Source of the DNA: Conoideocrella luteorostrata
Lineage: Eukaryota; Ascomycota; Sordariomycetes; Hypocreales; Clavicipitaceae
Direction: 5' to 3'
DNA: 64,000 nt
Assembly (NCBI GenBank): GCA_032433595.1
Contig: JASWJB010000137.1
Span: 1-64,000, forward strand
In this document: positions 12,301 through 25,691 of the stretch, piece after piece
How the letters are laid out: each line of letters begins with the position of its first letter
How positions within the stretch are numbered: position 1 is the stretch's first letter
Program-made: the position numbers and the translations under genes
Notes under the pieces: model-generated
Databases searched by the model: none
Told to the model about the DNA's origin: nothing
Seen by the model: the letters and a program-made list of their open reading frames with translations, nothing else

Positions 12301-13310
12301 GAAAAAATGTCCCGCCATTATGACGATCTCAATTAGGAAGGTTTAGTTACATCGTGATAGATCCATGTTGCCTGGGCAGAGACACTTCGGCTCAACTGGA
12401 GAATCAGCCCCGGCGTCCAATGACCTCCGTCGCTCAATCCTGGCACCCAAAATAGTACTTTCTACATTAAGTAGGTGAGATATGGTTCTTTTCGACGATG
12501 AAGCAAGTGGGCTTGCTGCACTCTCGGCACAACCGGCAATCATCTTCCTGGCGCGGCCAATCAAATTAGCCAGCTGTTGTATCTTTCCGAGGCTCGCTTA
12601 CGGCTGTTTCCTGAACGAGTTACTTCTTGCCAGCAGTAGCTTATTGGTGCATAATTGTAATAGATCTCGTCATGCTCCGCGATAAGGGTAAATGAAGCTT
12701 ATGAGGCTAATGGCGTTTAAGTATGGCAGGCTCTCTGTCACATGAAGTTCCCATTTATGTTATCATGGCCCATCGCCCACTTAGTTACCTGCTTACTTAC
12801 TTTACGTCGATATGGCTGATTGATACCTAGATCAAAGTGGTGCTGAGAGTGGTTAGCAGAACGAGTCACGCTGCAACTGCCCTGTTCCCGACGGACTAGC
12901 TACGTTATCCTAAGACTCGTAGAAGTCCAAGTAGCTTGGTAGGCGTTAGTGCGAATAGGTAGGTGGCATTGGCGGGCATACCATGGGTTCCTATCGTGAC
13001 GCCAACCCCAAAATGCAGGTAGCCACGAGACACAAATGCCGGAACATGACCGCTTGAGAAACCATACCAGGTTGCAACATAGCCATCTTACGTTGCCTTA
13101 ACTACCTTCCAATTGAACATTGGAATAAACTAAGATACTGTCCGCTGCTGACAGCGCCCCGAAAGTTCCTCTTGCATTGTTATGATGAGGAAGGTCAGTT
13201 GAGCAGAGACGGGCTCACCCAACCCTGGATTTTTGCTCCATGGCCATGAGACAACACCTCGGCTGTTTTCATGAATAGATCTATTAAGTCGCTCCCGAGA
13301 TTAATAGCAA

Positions 13311-13318
13311 TATATATA
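13311..13318 (+). promoter_or_regulatory. TATA box of the fungalysin gene
   Basis: TATATATA lies 118-125 bp upstream of the ATG at 13436. Three other genes in this window have a TATA element at a similar distance. Confidence 0.5.
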
Positions 13319-13435
13319 GTTCGGGCCGTGCCTTCATATATCTGTTGTCTTGACATCCCGCACAATCATCCTGAACTTCCTTGGGAATACCCTCTGTCCG
13401 GCCTCTAAGTCAGCTAGGGCTTATCCGCTGCGATT

Positions 13436-15472
13436 ATGTTGAACTGTCTACTTCTCCTCAGCCTGGGTGGCTTGGCTGCCAATGTAAAGGCTCATCCCCA
13501 TATGCAGTCCGAGTCGGGCCTGTCTAGTCGGAGAGTCAACCTAGATCGCTTTCGCATGTCCGAGTCTGGTAACTATGTGCCAGCGATCAAAGTCAAGGGG
13601 GATAAGCCCGTTATGAACATAAACGAACGAGGAAGCTACCTGGAAATTGCCAAGGAGCTTGTCAAGACCAAAGCCCCCGATGCAGAATATCGACTCGTGA
13701 ATGACCATTATGTTGGCTCCAACGGCGTCGCCCACGTTTACTTCAAGCAGACGTTGCATGGAATTGACATTGACAATGCTGACCTCAACGTTAATGTAAG
13801 TCACTATCTGAAGTCAGTCTGCGCGACCATATCTGACAACTGCATAGGTCGGCAAGGATGGCAAGGTGTTCTCCTACGGCAGTAGCTTCTTTCACGGCAA
13901 GGCGCCAAAGGACAGCCCCTTGACAAAACGGGGATTCTCGGACCCGGCTGCGGCACTGAACGGTGCCATCAAGACCCTCAACCTCGAGATCTCCACCAAG
14001 GGTGTGAAGGTTGAGCCCAAGGAAGGCAAGGAGCACTTCGTCATCACTGGCACTTCTGGTGCTGTCAGCCACCCGGAAGCTAGACTCGTATACCTTCGCA
14101 AGAAGACTGGCGAGCTGGCCCTTACTTGGCGCATTGAGACGGATGTCCGAGATAACTGGCTGCTTAGCTATGTTGATGCCTACAAGCCAGACACGGTACA
14201 CAATGTCGTCGACTACGTGTCCGACCTTGCAACCTTCCAGGTCTACCCATGGGATGTCAACGATCCCACTCTGGGTTCCCGCAAGACTTTGACTGATCCA
14301 TGGAACACTGCGGCCTCCCCTTTTACCTGGCTGAGCGATGGTGAGACAAACTATACTACAACTCGAGGCAACAACGCCATCGCCCAAGACAACCCGACTG
14401 GCGGAAACGGATATCTCAACAACCATCGTCCAAACAGCCCCAACTTGAAGTTCGAGTACCCTTACTCACCAACCCAAAGCAGCCCTCAGAGCTACAGGGA
14501 TGCATCTATCACGCAGCTCTTCTACACAGCCAATAAATACCATGATCTGTTGTATATCCTTGGATTTGACGAGAAGGCCGGTAACTTTCAAAAAAACAAC
14601 AATGGAAAGGGCGGTGTTGGCAATGACTTTGTTATCTTGAACTCCCAAGATGGATCCGGTACTAACAATGCGAACTTCGCCACTCCCCCAGACGGTAGCA
14701 GCGGCCGAATGAGAATGTATCTGTGGACTAGGTCTAACCCGCAAAGGGATGGATGCTTTGACGCAAATGTAGTTTTGCACGAATACACTCACGGACGTAA
14801 GTTCCTTTTACCCTATGCCTTCGCCGACTAGATGGTCGAAATTGTGTCTAATTAAAAGCAGTGTCTACCCGTCTTACCGGCGGCCCTAACAACTCAGGAT
14901 GCTTGAACGGACTCGAATCCGGCGGCATGGGCGAGGGCTGGTCTGACTTCATGGCCACTGCTATCCGCATCAAGTCCACCGACACAAGAAACGTTGATTA
15001 CACCGTCGGATCGTGGGTTTCTAACAAACCCGGCGGCATCCGACAGTATCCTTATTCCACCAATATGCAAACCAACCCCATGACGTATGGCACCGTCAAC
15101 GACCAGAATGAGGTCCATGCCATCGGAACTGTGTGGTGCACTGTCCTGTACGAGACCATCTGGAACCTCATCGACAAGCATGGCATTACCGGTAGCGACT
15201 TCCCTGAGTTTGATTCCAACGGAGTCCCCAAGGATGGCCGCTATCTTGCAATGAAGATTGTCATGGGGGGCATGGCTCTCCAGCCTTGTAACCCAGACAT
15301 GGTGTCTGCTCGCGATGCCATCCTTGATGCTGATAAGTCACTTACAGGGGGTAGCAATCAATGCGAGCTCTGGAAGGGGTTCGCGAAACGAGGTCTTGGT
15401 CAAAATGCAGAGTATGACGAGAATCAGCGCACAGAGGACTTTACCGTCCCGGCTGGAGTTTGCAGCTCATGA
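13436..15472 (+). CDS. Secreted fungalysin (M36) metalloprotease
   Basis: An extracellular zinc endopeptidase of the elastinolytic metalloproteinase family. The model is join(13436..13795, 13848..14796, 14862..15472), 639 residues, usual for the family. It has a signal peptide (residues 1 to about 20, [15 protein letters not shown]), a propeptide with an FTP-type inhibitory region ([19 protein letters not shown] area), then the catalytic domain with HEYTH at 431-435 (zinc ligands His431 and His435, catalytic Glu432) and GMGEGWSD with the third ligand Glu461. Intron 2 falls two residues after HEYTH; splicing restores [11 protein letters not shown], as expected for M36. These enzymes digest host or environmental protein and are often nitrogen-regulated. 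A TATA box lies about 120 bp upstream. The next gene (ABC transporter) is convergent. Confidence 0.96.
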
Positions 15473-15953
15473 TTTCGTGAGTAGCCAATATTTTGAACAG
15501 TAGCGTAAGGTGTTGGTGAATGGGTGTTTGGTGCGAGCGTGGCAAAATGTTAAAGGGGGAGCGGTTACGGCGTCGATATTTTGGGAGACGAGTTTGGGAA
15601 GACTGCATGTTGCACCTCATTTCGGCTGTATATACTTGTGCAATATGTTATATGAATCGCTCATAAAATTTGTAAATGTGCAAATGTGCAAATGATAATT
15701 TACGGTTGCAAAATGTCCAGAATGAGGCGAGTTTTAACATGCGACGACCCAACGAGGTTTGACGGGTAGACGTTGCTGCTCAACCCCAGTCTTGTCTCAC
15801 TTCTCAGAGACATCCATCTATGGAGGCAATAAGCCGCTCTCGACAATTCATGTTTCATCTTTGCGACCTGAAACAATAGGCAGCCAGGCTGAGATAGAAG
15901 TAGTCATACTATTCAGGCTAATAGTGATGGTGCCATAATCGGACACTGTTATT
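15473..15953. other. Short convergent intergenic region
   Basis: This AT-rich spacer between two convergent genes must hold both 3' ends. It includes a small tandem repeat, AAATGTGC twice plus a partial copy, at 15674-15694. No gene is seen. Confidence 0.7.
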
Positions 15954-18900
15954 CTACCTTTTTCTTTCCCGCACTTTGCTATCCGTCCAACGCGCCCTCA
16001 TAACCTTCAGCAACAGCCAGGCTATCAGCCTGTACGCAACAATACACGCTGCCATACACGCCGCATTCACAACCGGATCGACGTTAAAGTTGTACAAATC
16101 CAGGACCTGCTTTCCAGTCTCGATCGGGCAGCTGCCGTCTGGTAATCTCTGTTCATCTTTACACGTAAATTTAATATCCCGAAGCGAATAAGGAGCCACT
16201 GACCGAGTAGCGTAGCGAATTGGAGATAAGTAGTTAACAGCCTTGAACAGCTCCGGCATGTTGATGGAGAGAACCCCAGCCATAGAGTTCGCCACGGATA
16301 GGAAGATGCCCATAATATTGACGGCGAAGCCGGTATGTTCAAAGAGCGTATTAAACATGATTCCGAGACTTTCTCCACAAGATACGACACCAAAGCATGC
16401 GAATGTGCAGACAAAATACATAGTGACGGTTCTGGGTAATCCAACGGCAAAGGTTCCTAGCACTCCGAATATCAAGCAGCTGAGGATCTCAAATGGCACC
16501 TCAATCAGAGTGTAGGATACCAGAAAAGCATCAACAGTGTAGACGCCGTCGTCGTCCTCGCGATAAAACACGTCCCTCTCGTTCGGATACACAGCAACGT
16601 TTTGAAGCATTCCTACGAAATAGAACGCCCCTATTTGTTGAACAAACCCCATCCGGTTCTGAACCGCAAAGTAATCATTTCCAAATGGGGCGAAGAAAAG
16701 CGTGAAGACGGCGGCAAGTCCCACGACCTGCATGGTGCGAGCCAAGATGAGTTGAGGCTGTCTCCGGGTATTGATGATGGCGCGTTGCAGAAGCAGCGGC
16801 AACGCTACGAATATAGATGCCCGTTTACGCACAAGAGCTCCGAGCTCTGCTGGAGTGGAAAGTTTCGCCTTGTTGAACGATCGTCGTGGTGGAACTGCTC
16901 GTGGGCCAGCTGATACTTTGCTCTGCTCAGGTGCCATCACATCCTGAGCTGCGGATTTCTCCTGTCCAACGTCACCACTGCTCTCATGGATGTGCTGTTC
17001 GGTGAGCCTTTCGCTTGGCTCGTCTGCTTCCTGGATTTCTGATAATCGACGCTCGGAAGTCCTATTAATTTCATCCGCTCCGCCTTTGTCCCAGTCTTCA
17101 ATCAGTTTTTGCACTCTGGCGCGGCTTTCAGCTTCACGATCATCATGCTGCAGGTCAATGGTGATCATGTCGAGCGCAAAGTCGGCTGGGTTGGAGTGCG
17201 TGGGACATTCATACCCGTGCCGACCGAAATATCCAAGCATCTCAATGGCGGGACCTGCATAAATCGGCAATCCGCCCCTGGCAAGTAGCAAGACGTTTCC
17301 GAAATGTTTAAATAGCTCCGAGCGAGCTTGATGAATAGTCAATACAAGAGTGCGCCCTTCATTCGCTAGCCCTTCGAGGACTTCCATTATGGAGCTGGCT
17401 GTGAAAGCGTCTAAACCTGATGTTGGCTCATCGAGCAGCAAAATGCGAGGATCCGTGAGTACTTGAACGCCTATCGAGACACGACGCTTCTCGCCTCCTG
17501 AAATGCCTTTGATCATATCGCTTCCAATTAAATTGTTTGCGCAATCTTTAAGTCCCATCTTCATTAAAACATCTTCTGCTCGGCTGTACTTCTCTTCGCT
17601 ACTCATAAAGGAAGGGAGACGGAGCCCAGCTGCAAATCGCAGAGTTTCTCGCACAGTTAGCGACGGCAGCAGAGCGTCATCATCCTGACAAACATAAGAA
17701 CAGACAGATCGAATCACCGAGTCTGAGGGGATGGCTCCGTTGAAAGTCAACTTTCCAGACGGCCGATACTTTGTCCCAACAGAATTTCGCAACCGCAACG
17801 CCGCCGCATTCAGTAGCGACGTCTTTCCACTACCTGATGGACCCATGATGACATTCAACCTACCAGCTTGAAACGTTGTGGTAATTGGATTCAATATGGA
17901 CTTCCTGGGCAATGCTTTCCCAAACACGTTTCTTTTATCAAGCGCAAGCGCAAAACTATCCAGCTCAAGGTCAATGGCTCGAACTTCTGAGATTGAGCGC
18001 GCCTTCATTTTTTCTTTGCCAGCAGACAAATCTGTGTCGGATGTCCTAGAGCGGGCAATGGTCATTTCAACTTTTAGCAAATGCAACCCAGTCACCGACA
18101 AGCTGACGAAGAAGACGATAAACGATGCCAGGATAACAATGGGCCGAGCAACCCAATTCTTGGGAAACCCAAGCGATTCCATGACATATTCACCACTGTA
18201 TTGGTTACAAGCCGGGTTTGAACGGCCGCCAGGATGTGGACAGTCATAAAAGTTCCCTTCGAATTCGTTGCCTGCATATGCGCTGAATGCGTAGAACTGC
18301 ACTATTGTTAGCTTCAGGATATCATACCATGATATTTGAAGTAGCTTACATTGTAGGCTGTCCATTTAAGCCATCGCACATACACGGGTATGGTATTTAC
18401 TTGAACAAACATTCCACAAGCAATGCTTTGGACGGTGTATGCCAGGTTGGCTATCAAGCTAGCACCCGCAAAGTGTCGCACAGCAACAACACAGGTCATC
18501 GCACACGTCACAGCGACGTAATGATTTAGGACAGTGATAGCAAAGAATATGAAGAACTTGCTCACCGTGCGTTCAAATCCAGACATGAAATAGACAAGTA
18601 CAGAGAACAAGAACGGCACAGGGAGATCTTCCGTTGGCAACCGGGCAAGCCGTCGCGAGAGAACATAAGGTAGTGCATTGACGCAATTATCCGAAGATTC
18701 CCTGTCAAACGTCGGAATGTCGATGGTCATACGGTACACCTCAAAAAGCAGAACCAAGTATCCCTGCAAACCGGAAGCAGTGTACAGGCCTCCTTGTCGA
18801 GACCGAATTCCAGCCTGGTCTCGCCCCAAGTCGAAAAAGATATAGCCAGTGACAATACCCATTAGTATAGCCTCGACTATTGATGCCGTCATTCCAAGTG

Positions 18901-20125
18901 GGTCGCGATATGTTACCTTGAGTGTCCGATCGGTCACAACACGAAGCTGACGGAGAAAACCAGCATGAGTCTTGACAAGTGGCTTCTGTTTCCGATGTCG
19001 ACGATCAATAACTTCAGCTAGTGGTAGATATCGTCTGGCACTTTCGTCTTTCCAAGCAGCCTTTAGACCATCCACCCGAGCCGACGTCTCCTGTTCAAGC
19101 TCCGGAGTGCGGTTGTCCACAGCAGTAATATCAATGATGAACTCGGCAGGATTTACAAACGGTGACAAAGGGAAACCTTGACCTTTGAACCAAGGTAAAC
19201 AATCAGGGATTGAGCCAGCGTATACCGGGCTACCTTTTGACAGGACGACGAGGTTGTCGAATAAATCCCAGATCTCGGAGCGAGGCTGATGGATTGTTGT
19301 AATGACAGTGCGGCCCTTTTGCGCGAGCGCCTTGAGGGTTCGTACAAGTTGAAACGCGCTTGTAGCATCAAGACCAGTTGTTGGCTCGTCAAGGAACAAA
19401 ACAGATGGGTTAGCCAGTAATTGCACGCCGATACTAACCCGTCTCTTCTCGCCGCCCGAGCAGCCACGATGCTGGCTATTTCCTATTCTGGTGTCTGCGC
19501 ATTCCTTCAAGCCTAGTTCCCGAATAACCTCTTCCACTACTCGATGCCGGTTTTCTTTGGAAGTCGTCGAGGGTAAACGGAGCGCAGCGGAGTAATGAAG
19601 GGTCTCGCGGACTGTTAAAGTAGGCAACAGTATGTCCTGCTGCATCACGTATGCGTGTCGAACGTTATGGACCCCTGTTTGGCCATTAAAAGTAGCAACA
19701 CCTTTCTGATATAGTCTTGAGCTTGTAATTCGCTCAGCCATGGTATTTAACAGCGTGGTCTTGCCAGAACCGCTGCCACCGATAATGGCCGTCAATGTTC
19801 CAGGCTGGATGTCGGCGGCAACTGAGTGCAGTAGATCCTTTACGCGTGGCGCTGTTTTTAATTTAGCGGCGAATAGGTCTGGATATGTAGCTGGTTCGAG
19901 CCATGACGGCGCAGTATTGATGGACACGGAGAGGTCGCGGAGCCGAACATCGACGATAGCGACATCGTCGAGAGATAGATTCCCTGCGCCGGATAGGGAG
20001 AACCGTCTCCCATCAACAACATCTTGTTTGTATACGGAATTCGTATCTATCGAGCTAGGGCGGCCTGGCTTTTCAGACTCGAGGGTAGCGGAGGCAGTGT
20101 CTGCGATGTGACCAGCACTTGTCAT
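15954..20125 (-). CDS. Full-size ABCG transporter (NBD-TMD-NBD-TMD)
   Basis: An ATP-driven membrane exporter, 1372 residues, complement(15954..18296, 18350..20125); the single 53-nt intron joins TAYN to FYAFSAYAG. The first NBD has Walker A GGSGSGKTT (about 116-124), signature CSGGEKRRVSIG (about 222-233) and Walker B VLFLDEPTTGLD. The second NBD has GPSGSGKTS (about 734-742), ISGGEKRRVSIG and ILLLDEPTSGLD. Both sites are canonical. In PDR-type ABCG proteins the first Walker A lysine is replaced, so this looks like the White-like full-size group (yeast Yol075c type), an inference from motifs. Each NBD is followed by a hydrophobic six-helix region. An acidic/serine-rich linker sits between NBD2 and TMD2. 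Substrate unknown; lipids or xenobiotics are plausible. Confidence 0.93.
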
Positions 20126-23100
20126 ATTGATTTCACTGTCGTCCTGGAGGTAGGCGCTATATTTTGACTAGGTGATTCGCAACATAAACATCTCCAGTGT
20201 AGATGTATAGACGCTGGCACTTTTAAATTAGAGCGAGAGGTAGAGTGCTTCAAGATGGCCGGTATTTCCTTTCTTGGAGTTGTCCGGGTCGTCAGGTTTG
20301 CTGTCTGGAGCTAGCGCCAGCAAACAGCCCTCAGACACAATAGAGATGATTGCGAACACCTCATATACCTCAAGTTTTTGGTTACAAGATGTAGGTTGAG
20401 AATGGCAAACTATTTGGGGACTCTTCTATTCGGGAGCTAGCCAGAGAGACCCGGTGAAGGAGCCGCTACTAATCGAAGCTCGACCAACAGTCTAGTTACT
20501 ACGCCGCACACTACGGGGTACCTTATTGGGATCATCCTGGCCCGCGATGGGTGTGTCGTCACTCCGTATTTATTAACCCGGATCTAGGAGCACCCGGAGA
20601 GTACCAAGTCCGCAGGCGACAGCGGTTAGCAATATTCACGCTGCCAAGGTTAGCTGCCGAGCGAATGGTGCAACATTCCCCAGTCGTAGAACTCCTTTAG
20701 AACATTCCCCCCTCCCACAAAGCTGGGAAGAGATTCACAGGGTCTCGAAGAAGGATTTTGAGCGCACCGCATATTGGTTGTTAGCAGACGAAGAGGATTT
20801 ACGCAGGACTGTCAAATCGATCGAGCCGTGTGGGGTGGGCCAAGACATGATTTCGGACCAGACTCATGTTAGCTCGCCGTAGCCGAGACACACTACGGAG
20901 TACATGCTCGTAATTTGCAAGCCACTCAAAGAACCCTCCAATGATGCTTCAGCACTGAACCTCGCTTGGAGAGCGTGTGGACGAGAAGTCCGGAGCGAAG
21001 CCCAGAACGGGAGGCTACAAGGACAGCACAGTGAGTGCTGACATTGTTACTTCCTGTATAGCTGTCTATTGGCCAACTCATGCTGTCACAAGGTGCCATG
21101 CATCATGAGGAACGCCCACTGTCATCTCCGCTCGATGTTCTGGGTTCGCGCTTCCTCCAATCGATCTGGTCCTCCAGAGCGGTCACGTTGTATTCAGGAC
21201 CACCGTTATCTGTACATTATGCACTGTATTTGACACAGAGAGTGAATCGAATGCTAGAAGATTGTAAACTATTCTTGGGTTGACATCAGCTTCTCCATTT
21301 TTCATTGCATGATGGACTGAGAGAGCTGGAAAGAAATGAGATGAACAGCCGATAATGTCACTTAATTCTTATTGACGGTCGGGCATTTTGTTTACCCAGC
21401 GTCTCGTGCCTGCCCTTCGGCAGCCTGACTTGTGAAGGTTGTAGTACAACGGTCGCTGAGGGTTGATGCGATTGATGCAGAGATTGTTCATGCTGGGTTC
21501 GGTTCCGTGAGCTGCATAGCGAAAGTAGTGCAGCACGAAAGCGAAAGAAGCTTAGGGTTGGCATTCCATCTTGCGAGATTAAAAATTCCCGAGACGAGGT
21601 TTTCTTCTCAGTTTAAATAAAGCTGCCTTCCGGTCCGTTCAATTCACGGGGCCACTTCTCACTGTTAAAATCGGTCCACTTCGGCTCCAGTAGAACGTGG
21701 TCGTTCTCGGCGATACTCGACTACGCACATCGCGGCTATTGCTTGGATGCTGAATTAGGGCGAGAACAAAAGTTGCGCTGCTTGCGGCAGCCGCAAGTCA
21801 TTTGAGAGCAAACTTGCAGTTAATCGAGTTATCCGTCATTCAAGATGTTTTTTTTTTATGACTGCGAAAAGATGAATTAGGGACGCAAGACTGTGATTTC
21901 GCTGGCGCACAGATGTCCCCCATTTTTTTTTTTGAACGTATATGCCATTCCCTGGTCACAAGCCTTCTACGGCACCATCATTTGTCGTCTAGGTCATGAA
22001 ACAGCAGTAATTATGAGGCGCGTTTATTCCTGTTTATAAAAGAGCAGTAAGTCAGTTGTCGAGCGGTTCCCGCCCCAGCATAGCTAAATTCTGCTCCAAG
22101 CGGGTCGGCTCCCATTATTATAGCGAGGCGTGTTAGGGGATATGAGGATTCTAGAACCGTTGCCGGAAATGCGGTCTGAGTAGAAGATGGGAAAGTATAG
22201 AAATAAGCAAAAAGCCAACATTATTAACCAGTTGGTGTTCCCCTGCCGCCAGCTGTTATATATTTGCCTCGGCATAAGGGCACTCTAGCCCACAGATTGC
22301 CAACCAATTGCGCGTTGAAGAAAATACAATTGACAAAATGCAATACGAAACACAGCACTGCAAAGTTACGTATGGAGATGAGTCCACGAGGGACACAAAA
22401 AGCTGTAATGTAAAAAACTAAATATGCTTAACTAACTAATTAGTAACCTAGGGGAATTTATATAATCACACCTATAGGTTTTCGCGGGCATGTGGTATAT
22501 ATAGTCTTATCACCGTCTTGTCTCTGGTTATCCCAACCCATAGTAGCAGGTATTATGCTTCCCAATGTCTCGTTAGTAATGTCAAGGATCTCAAATGGGG
22601 AAATACCCTCGGAGTTTGCATCATTAGAAGATAGTTGTCCGATTTCATCAAGTGCTCCCCAATATACGCGCACAAAATAAGGCATTTAGTCCGCGCTATG
22701 GAGCACTATGTAAGTGGCTGAAGCGGAAGCGAATCCTGAGGCTCGGGGGAAGTTGGCGCATCATAATTGTCGCAGCCACTGCGGCACTTGCCTTCACCTG
22801 CCGTGGAAGTCGACGTCGTCGCTGGGAACAGGTCATTGGTAGGATCCCATCTCCAGCAATCCGCGAGAAAAGTTGAAGTCGTCCGTAGTCGAAGTTTGCG
22901 CCAATCGTGCGGAAAAAAAAAAAATTAAAAAAATTAGGGTTGCTCCCGGTGGCACGTGCGGCTTTGGCTTCTGCTTCACCTCGTCGCGTATGTCCTGGCT
23001 AAATGAGCGAGAAATGCTCAGCGTCGATGTCTGCCGCAATGGAATTTCGGGGTCGTCTTACCAAACTAAAAACCGGCACACCTGTGCTGTGGGCTGGAAT

Positions 23101-23644
23101 GGCTAATGACCACTCCGTAGTGTGCTCGAGACTGATAGAGAGGAGCTCGAGGCAGGGTGCACCCGATTACCCTGACACATGGTCATTAGGACCTAAGCGT
23201 GAAAAGATCCGAACGCCTCTCTCCTGTCCCCGATGTTTTCTTGCGTGCGCGCTGTACTTGGAAGGCGAAGAAGACAGTCTACTCCGCTTCCCGACGACTG
23301 CCACGACGACGCGAAGTCCGATTGACATCTTCAGTGGAATTTGCGCGGCGGATACAAGGCCGTCACCTTCGCGCCACTACAAGCAGAGGCAAGTGGAGCT
23401 AAGCCAACCCCAGAGTCTCGTGGCTTGGAAATCTGGGGATCCCCCACGTTCTCATGGTCAGTGGCGGCAACTATGCCGGCGACAGTGATAGCCCCCCGCG
23501 CTGTCAATACCCGACGGCAGACTCGACATGTAATTCACGGCGAGATTGTTTCCATATATTTCCCGATGTTTGCTCTCGATTTAATCTAGTGGTGGTGCTG
23601 TTGGAGTAACTTGCATCAGGAAGCTCCTTGACAGCAGCAGGAAA
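20126..23644. other. Intergenic region (3.5 kb)
   Basis: This separates two divergent transporter genes. One exact TACGGAGTA lies at 20894-20902. Homopolymer T or A runs occur at about 21846-21857, 21924-21934 and 22914-22924. An AT-rich patch spans about 22400-22510. A 161-codon open frame at 23003-23488 has no recognisable domain and I do not call it. Confidence 0.65.
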
Positions 23645-25470
23645 ATGAATAACGAGTCCATGGGCGACCGCCCGACCAAGAGCGCGGACTTCGATGCCGA
23701 CCATCTTGAGCACCATCAGAAAATCCCGAAGGTGAACACAGTTAATCATCCAGACCCAAGACTATACGTCGAAGCTCTGGAACGATATCCCAACGATGAA
23801 TCCATAGACCAGGCAGCTGAGAAGCGTCTCGTTCGAAAGCTCGACGTGAGAATTCTACCCCTACTGGGAGTATGCTATTTCTTCTATGTAAGTCTCTCGG
23901 ACGTTTTCCCCGACCCGGTGTTTCGCAGCAAGCTATAACAAGGATTCAATGTGCAGTATGTCGATAAAACAACTCTATCATACGCCGCGATTTTCGGCTT
24001 GAAGGAGGAGCTACATCTCAAAGGCACCGAATACTCCTGGCTCTCCAGCTCTTTCTATTTTGGCTGGCTTGTATGGGCCATACCCTCCAACCTTCTCATG
24101 CAACGCAGCCCGCCGGCTTGGTATCTCTCGTTCAACATCTTCATGTGGGGAGTGCTGTTGATGCTTCAGGCAGCCGCGCAGAACTCTGCTGGTTTGCTCG
24201 CGCTGCGGGTACTGTCGGGGGCCTTTGAAGCTATTGCCGACCCGGCTTTCATGCTCATCACTTCCATGTACTACACTCGAGCAGAGCAGCCGTCACGGAT
24301 ATCGGCATGGTACGCTTGGAACGGCATCGGGGTAGCTGGGGGAGGCCTGCTCGGTAAGGTGTACTGTTCATGCAAAAACAAGCCCAGAAAGAAGCAACAT
24401 TGGATTGCATCACATCCTGCTGTGGCTTTCCGGCGTGTACTGACTCGAAATCATCATCACAGGCTACGGGATCGGCCATATTCAAGGCGCCCTCTCCTCT
24501 TGGCGCTACGAATTCATCATGGTAGGCGCCCTCTGTGCCTTTTGGGGCATTGTTCTCTCCATCATGCTTCCGAATTCACCCCGCACGATATGGGGATTCT
24601 CGCACGACGAGAAGCTCATGATGATTGCCCGCATTCGCCGCAACCAGACCGGCATCGAGCAGCGTAAAGTGAATTGGAGCCAGATCAAAGAGGCATATCT
24701 CGATTACAAGACCTGGCTCTTCACACTCCTTGGATTCGTTGCAAACATTCCCAACGGCGGCATCTCCAACTTCTCCACGCTTGTCATCCAGGGCCTAGGT
24801 TTCGATACATTCAAAACTGCCCTGCTGGGTATTCCTCAGGGAGCCCTGGTCGTGATTTGGATCGGGCTGGGTGCACTAGCGAACAAGTACATGCCGGAGA
24901 ATAGCAGAACCTTGGTTTGCGCTGCGTTCATGCTGCCTACCATAGCCGGTGCGCTGGGATTCTTGCTCGCACCCACAGATGCGTATGTCGGCAGGCTGAT
25001 ATGCTTGTAAGTTGGGGGGAACTTCCATGCCGCCGCTCTTCCAGTCGAACGGGGCCCAAAGATCAGAAGAGCTAACACTTGAGGCTAGTTATTTGACGGG
25101 ATCATACCAAGCTTCGTTCGTCATCTCCCTGTCGCTCATCACGTCCAACACTGGAGGCCAGTCCAAAAAGATGATTGTGTCGGGGATGATTTGGTTTGGC
25201 GCTTGCATCGGCAACATTGCCGGCCCATTTTTCTACAAGTCAGAACAGGCGCCTTCGTATCGTTTGGGCATTGGCTCGCTGCTCGTAGCAAATTGCATTG
25301 AGCTGCTGCTGTTCTTTGTGTTTAGATATGTGTTCATTTGGGAGAACCGTCGCAAAGAAAAGGTCCGGGACGAACTGAGTGTGAATGGTGGGCTTTTGGA
25401 GACAATGAATGTTACGGCCTTCCAGGATATCACGGACAAGGAAAATCCCAATTTTGTGTATGTATACTAA
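23645..25470 (+). CDS. MFS permease, Dal5/Tna1 (anion:cation symporter) type
   Basis: A plasma-membrane proton symporter of the ACS branch of MFS, which carries small organic anions such as allantoate, nicotinate or pantothenate. The model is join(23645..23887, 23957..24353, 24463..25006, 25089..25470), 521 residues with all junctions in frame. Family marks are RKLDVRILPLLGVCYFFY before TM1, YVDKTTLSYAAIFGL, a WLSSSFYFGWLVWAIPSN segment, FEAIADPAFMLITSMYYT, and after splicing LICFYLTGSYQASFV. The C-terminus, ENPNFVYVY, is nearly identical to that of the permease at 46671, marking them as subfamily relatives. The substrate cannot be inferred. The downstream gene is convergent, 221 bp away. Confidence 0.93.
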
Positions 25471-25691
25471 TTTCAGCGGGCGCGGATGCAAAACGATTTC
25501 CTGGGCTTGGCCTTCTGTTGAATCACCTGAGCAGTGTAAATGAGACTTGTATAGATGGGAATTGAAATGTAAAGTATTTACTGTCCACAACGGAAGCGCG
25601 CGGCCTTAAAACTAAGACCTCTAAACCAGACTGCTGTGCACTACGCTATAGAAAACAAAACCATTGACCAACTTGAAATCAACAAAAAAGC

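Larger units (their letters stand above)
6577..13435. other. Long gene-poor region (about 6.9 kb)
   Basis: I find no open frame with a recognisable domain, signal peptide or coherent splice pattern. The left part (6.8-9.4 kb) holds ten of the 26 exact TACGGAGTA/TACTCCGTA copies in the window, a GATG/GTGAT low-complexity run near 7620-7664, a 12-bp direct repeat (8021-8032 and 8038-8049) and a stem-loop at 9323-9355. The right part (9.5-13.3 kb) has none of the exact motif and looks like ordinary unconstrained DNA. The last 150 bp form the promoter of the metalloprotease gene. Confidence 0.65.

Noticed and set aside
13791..14426. Minus-strand open frame of 211 codons within the metalloprotease
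   Set aside because: Antisense to well-conserved M36 sequence, with no domain of its own.
23003..23488. 161-codon plus-strand open frame before the Dal5-type permease
   Set aside because: I considered an oxidoreductase because of a TPVLWAGMA stretch, but nothing else supports it and it overlaps the expected promoter and leader.
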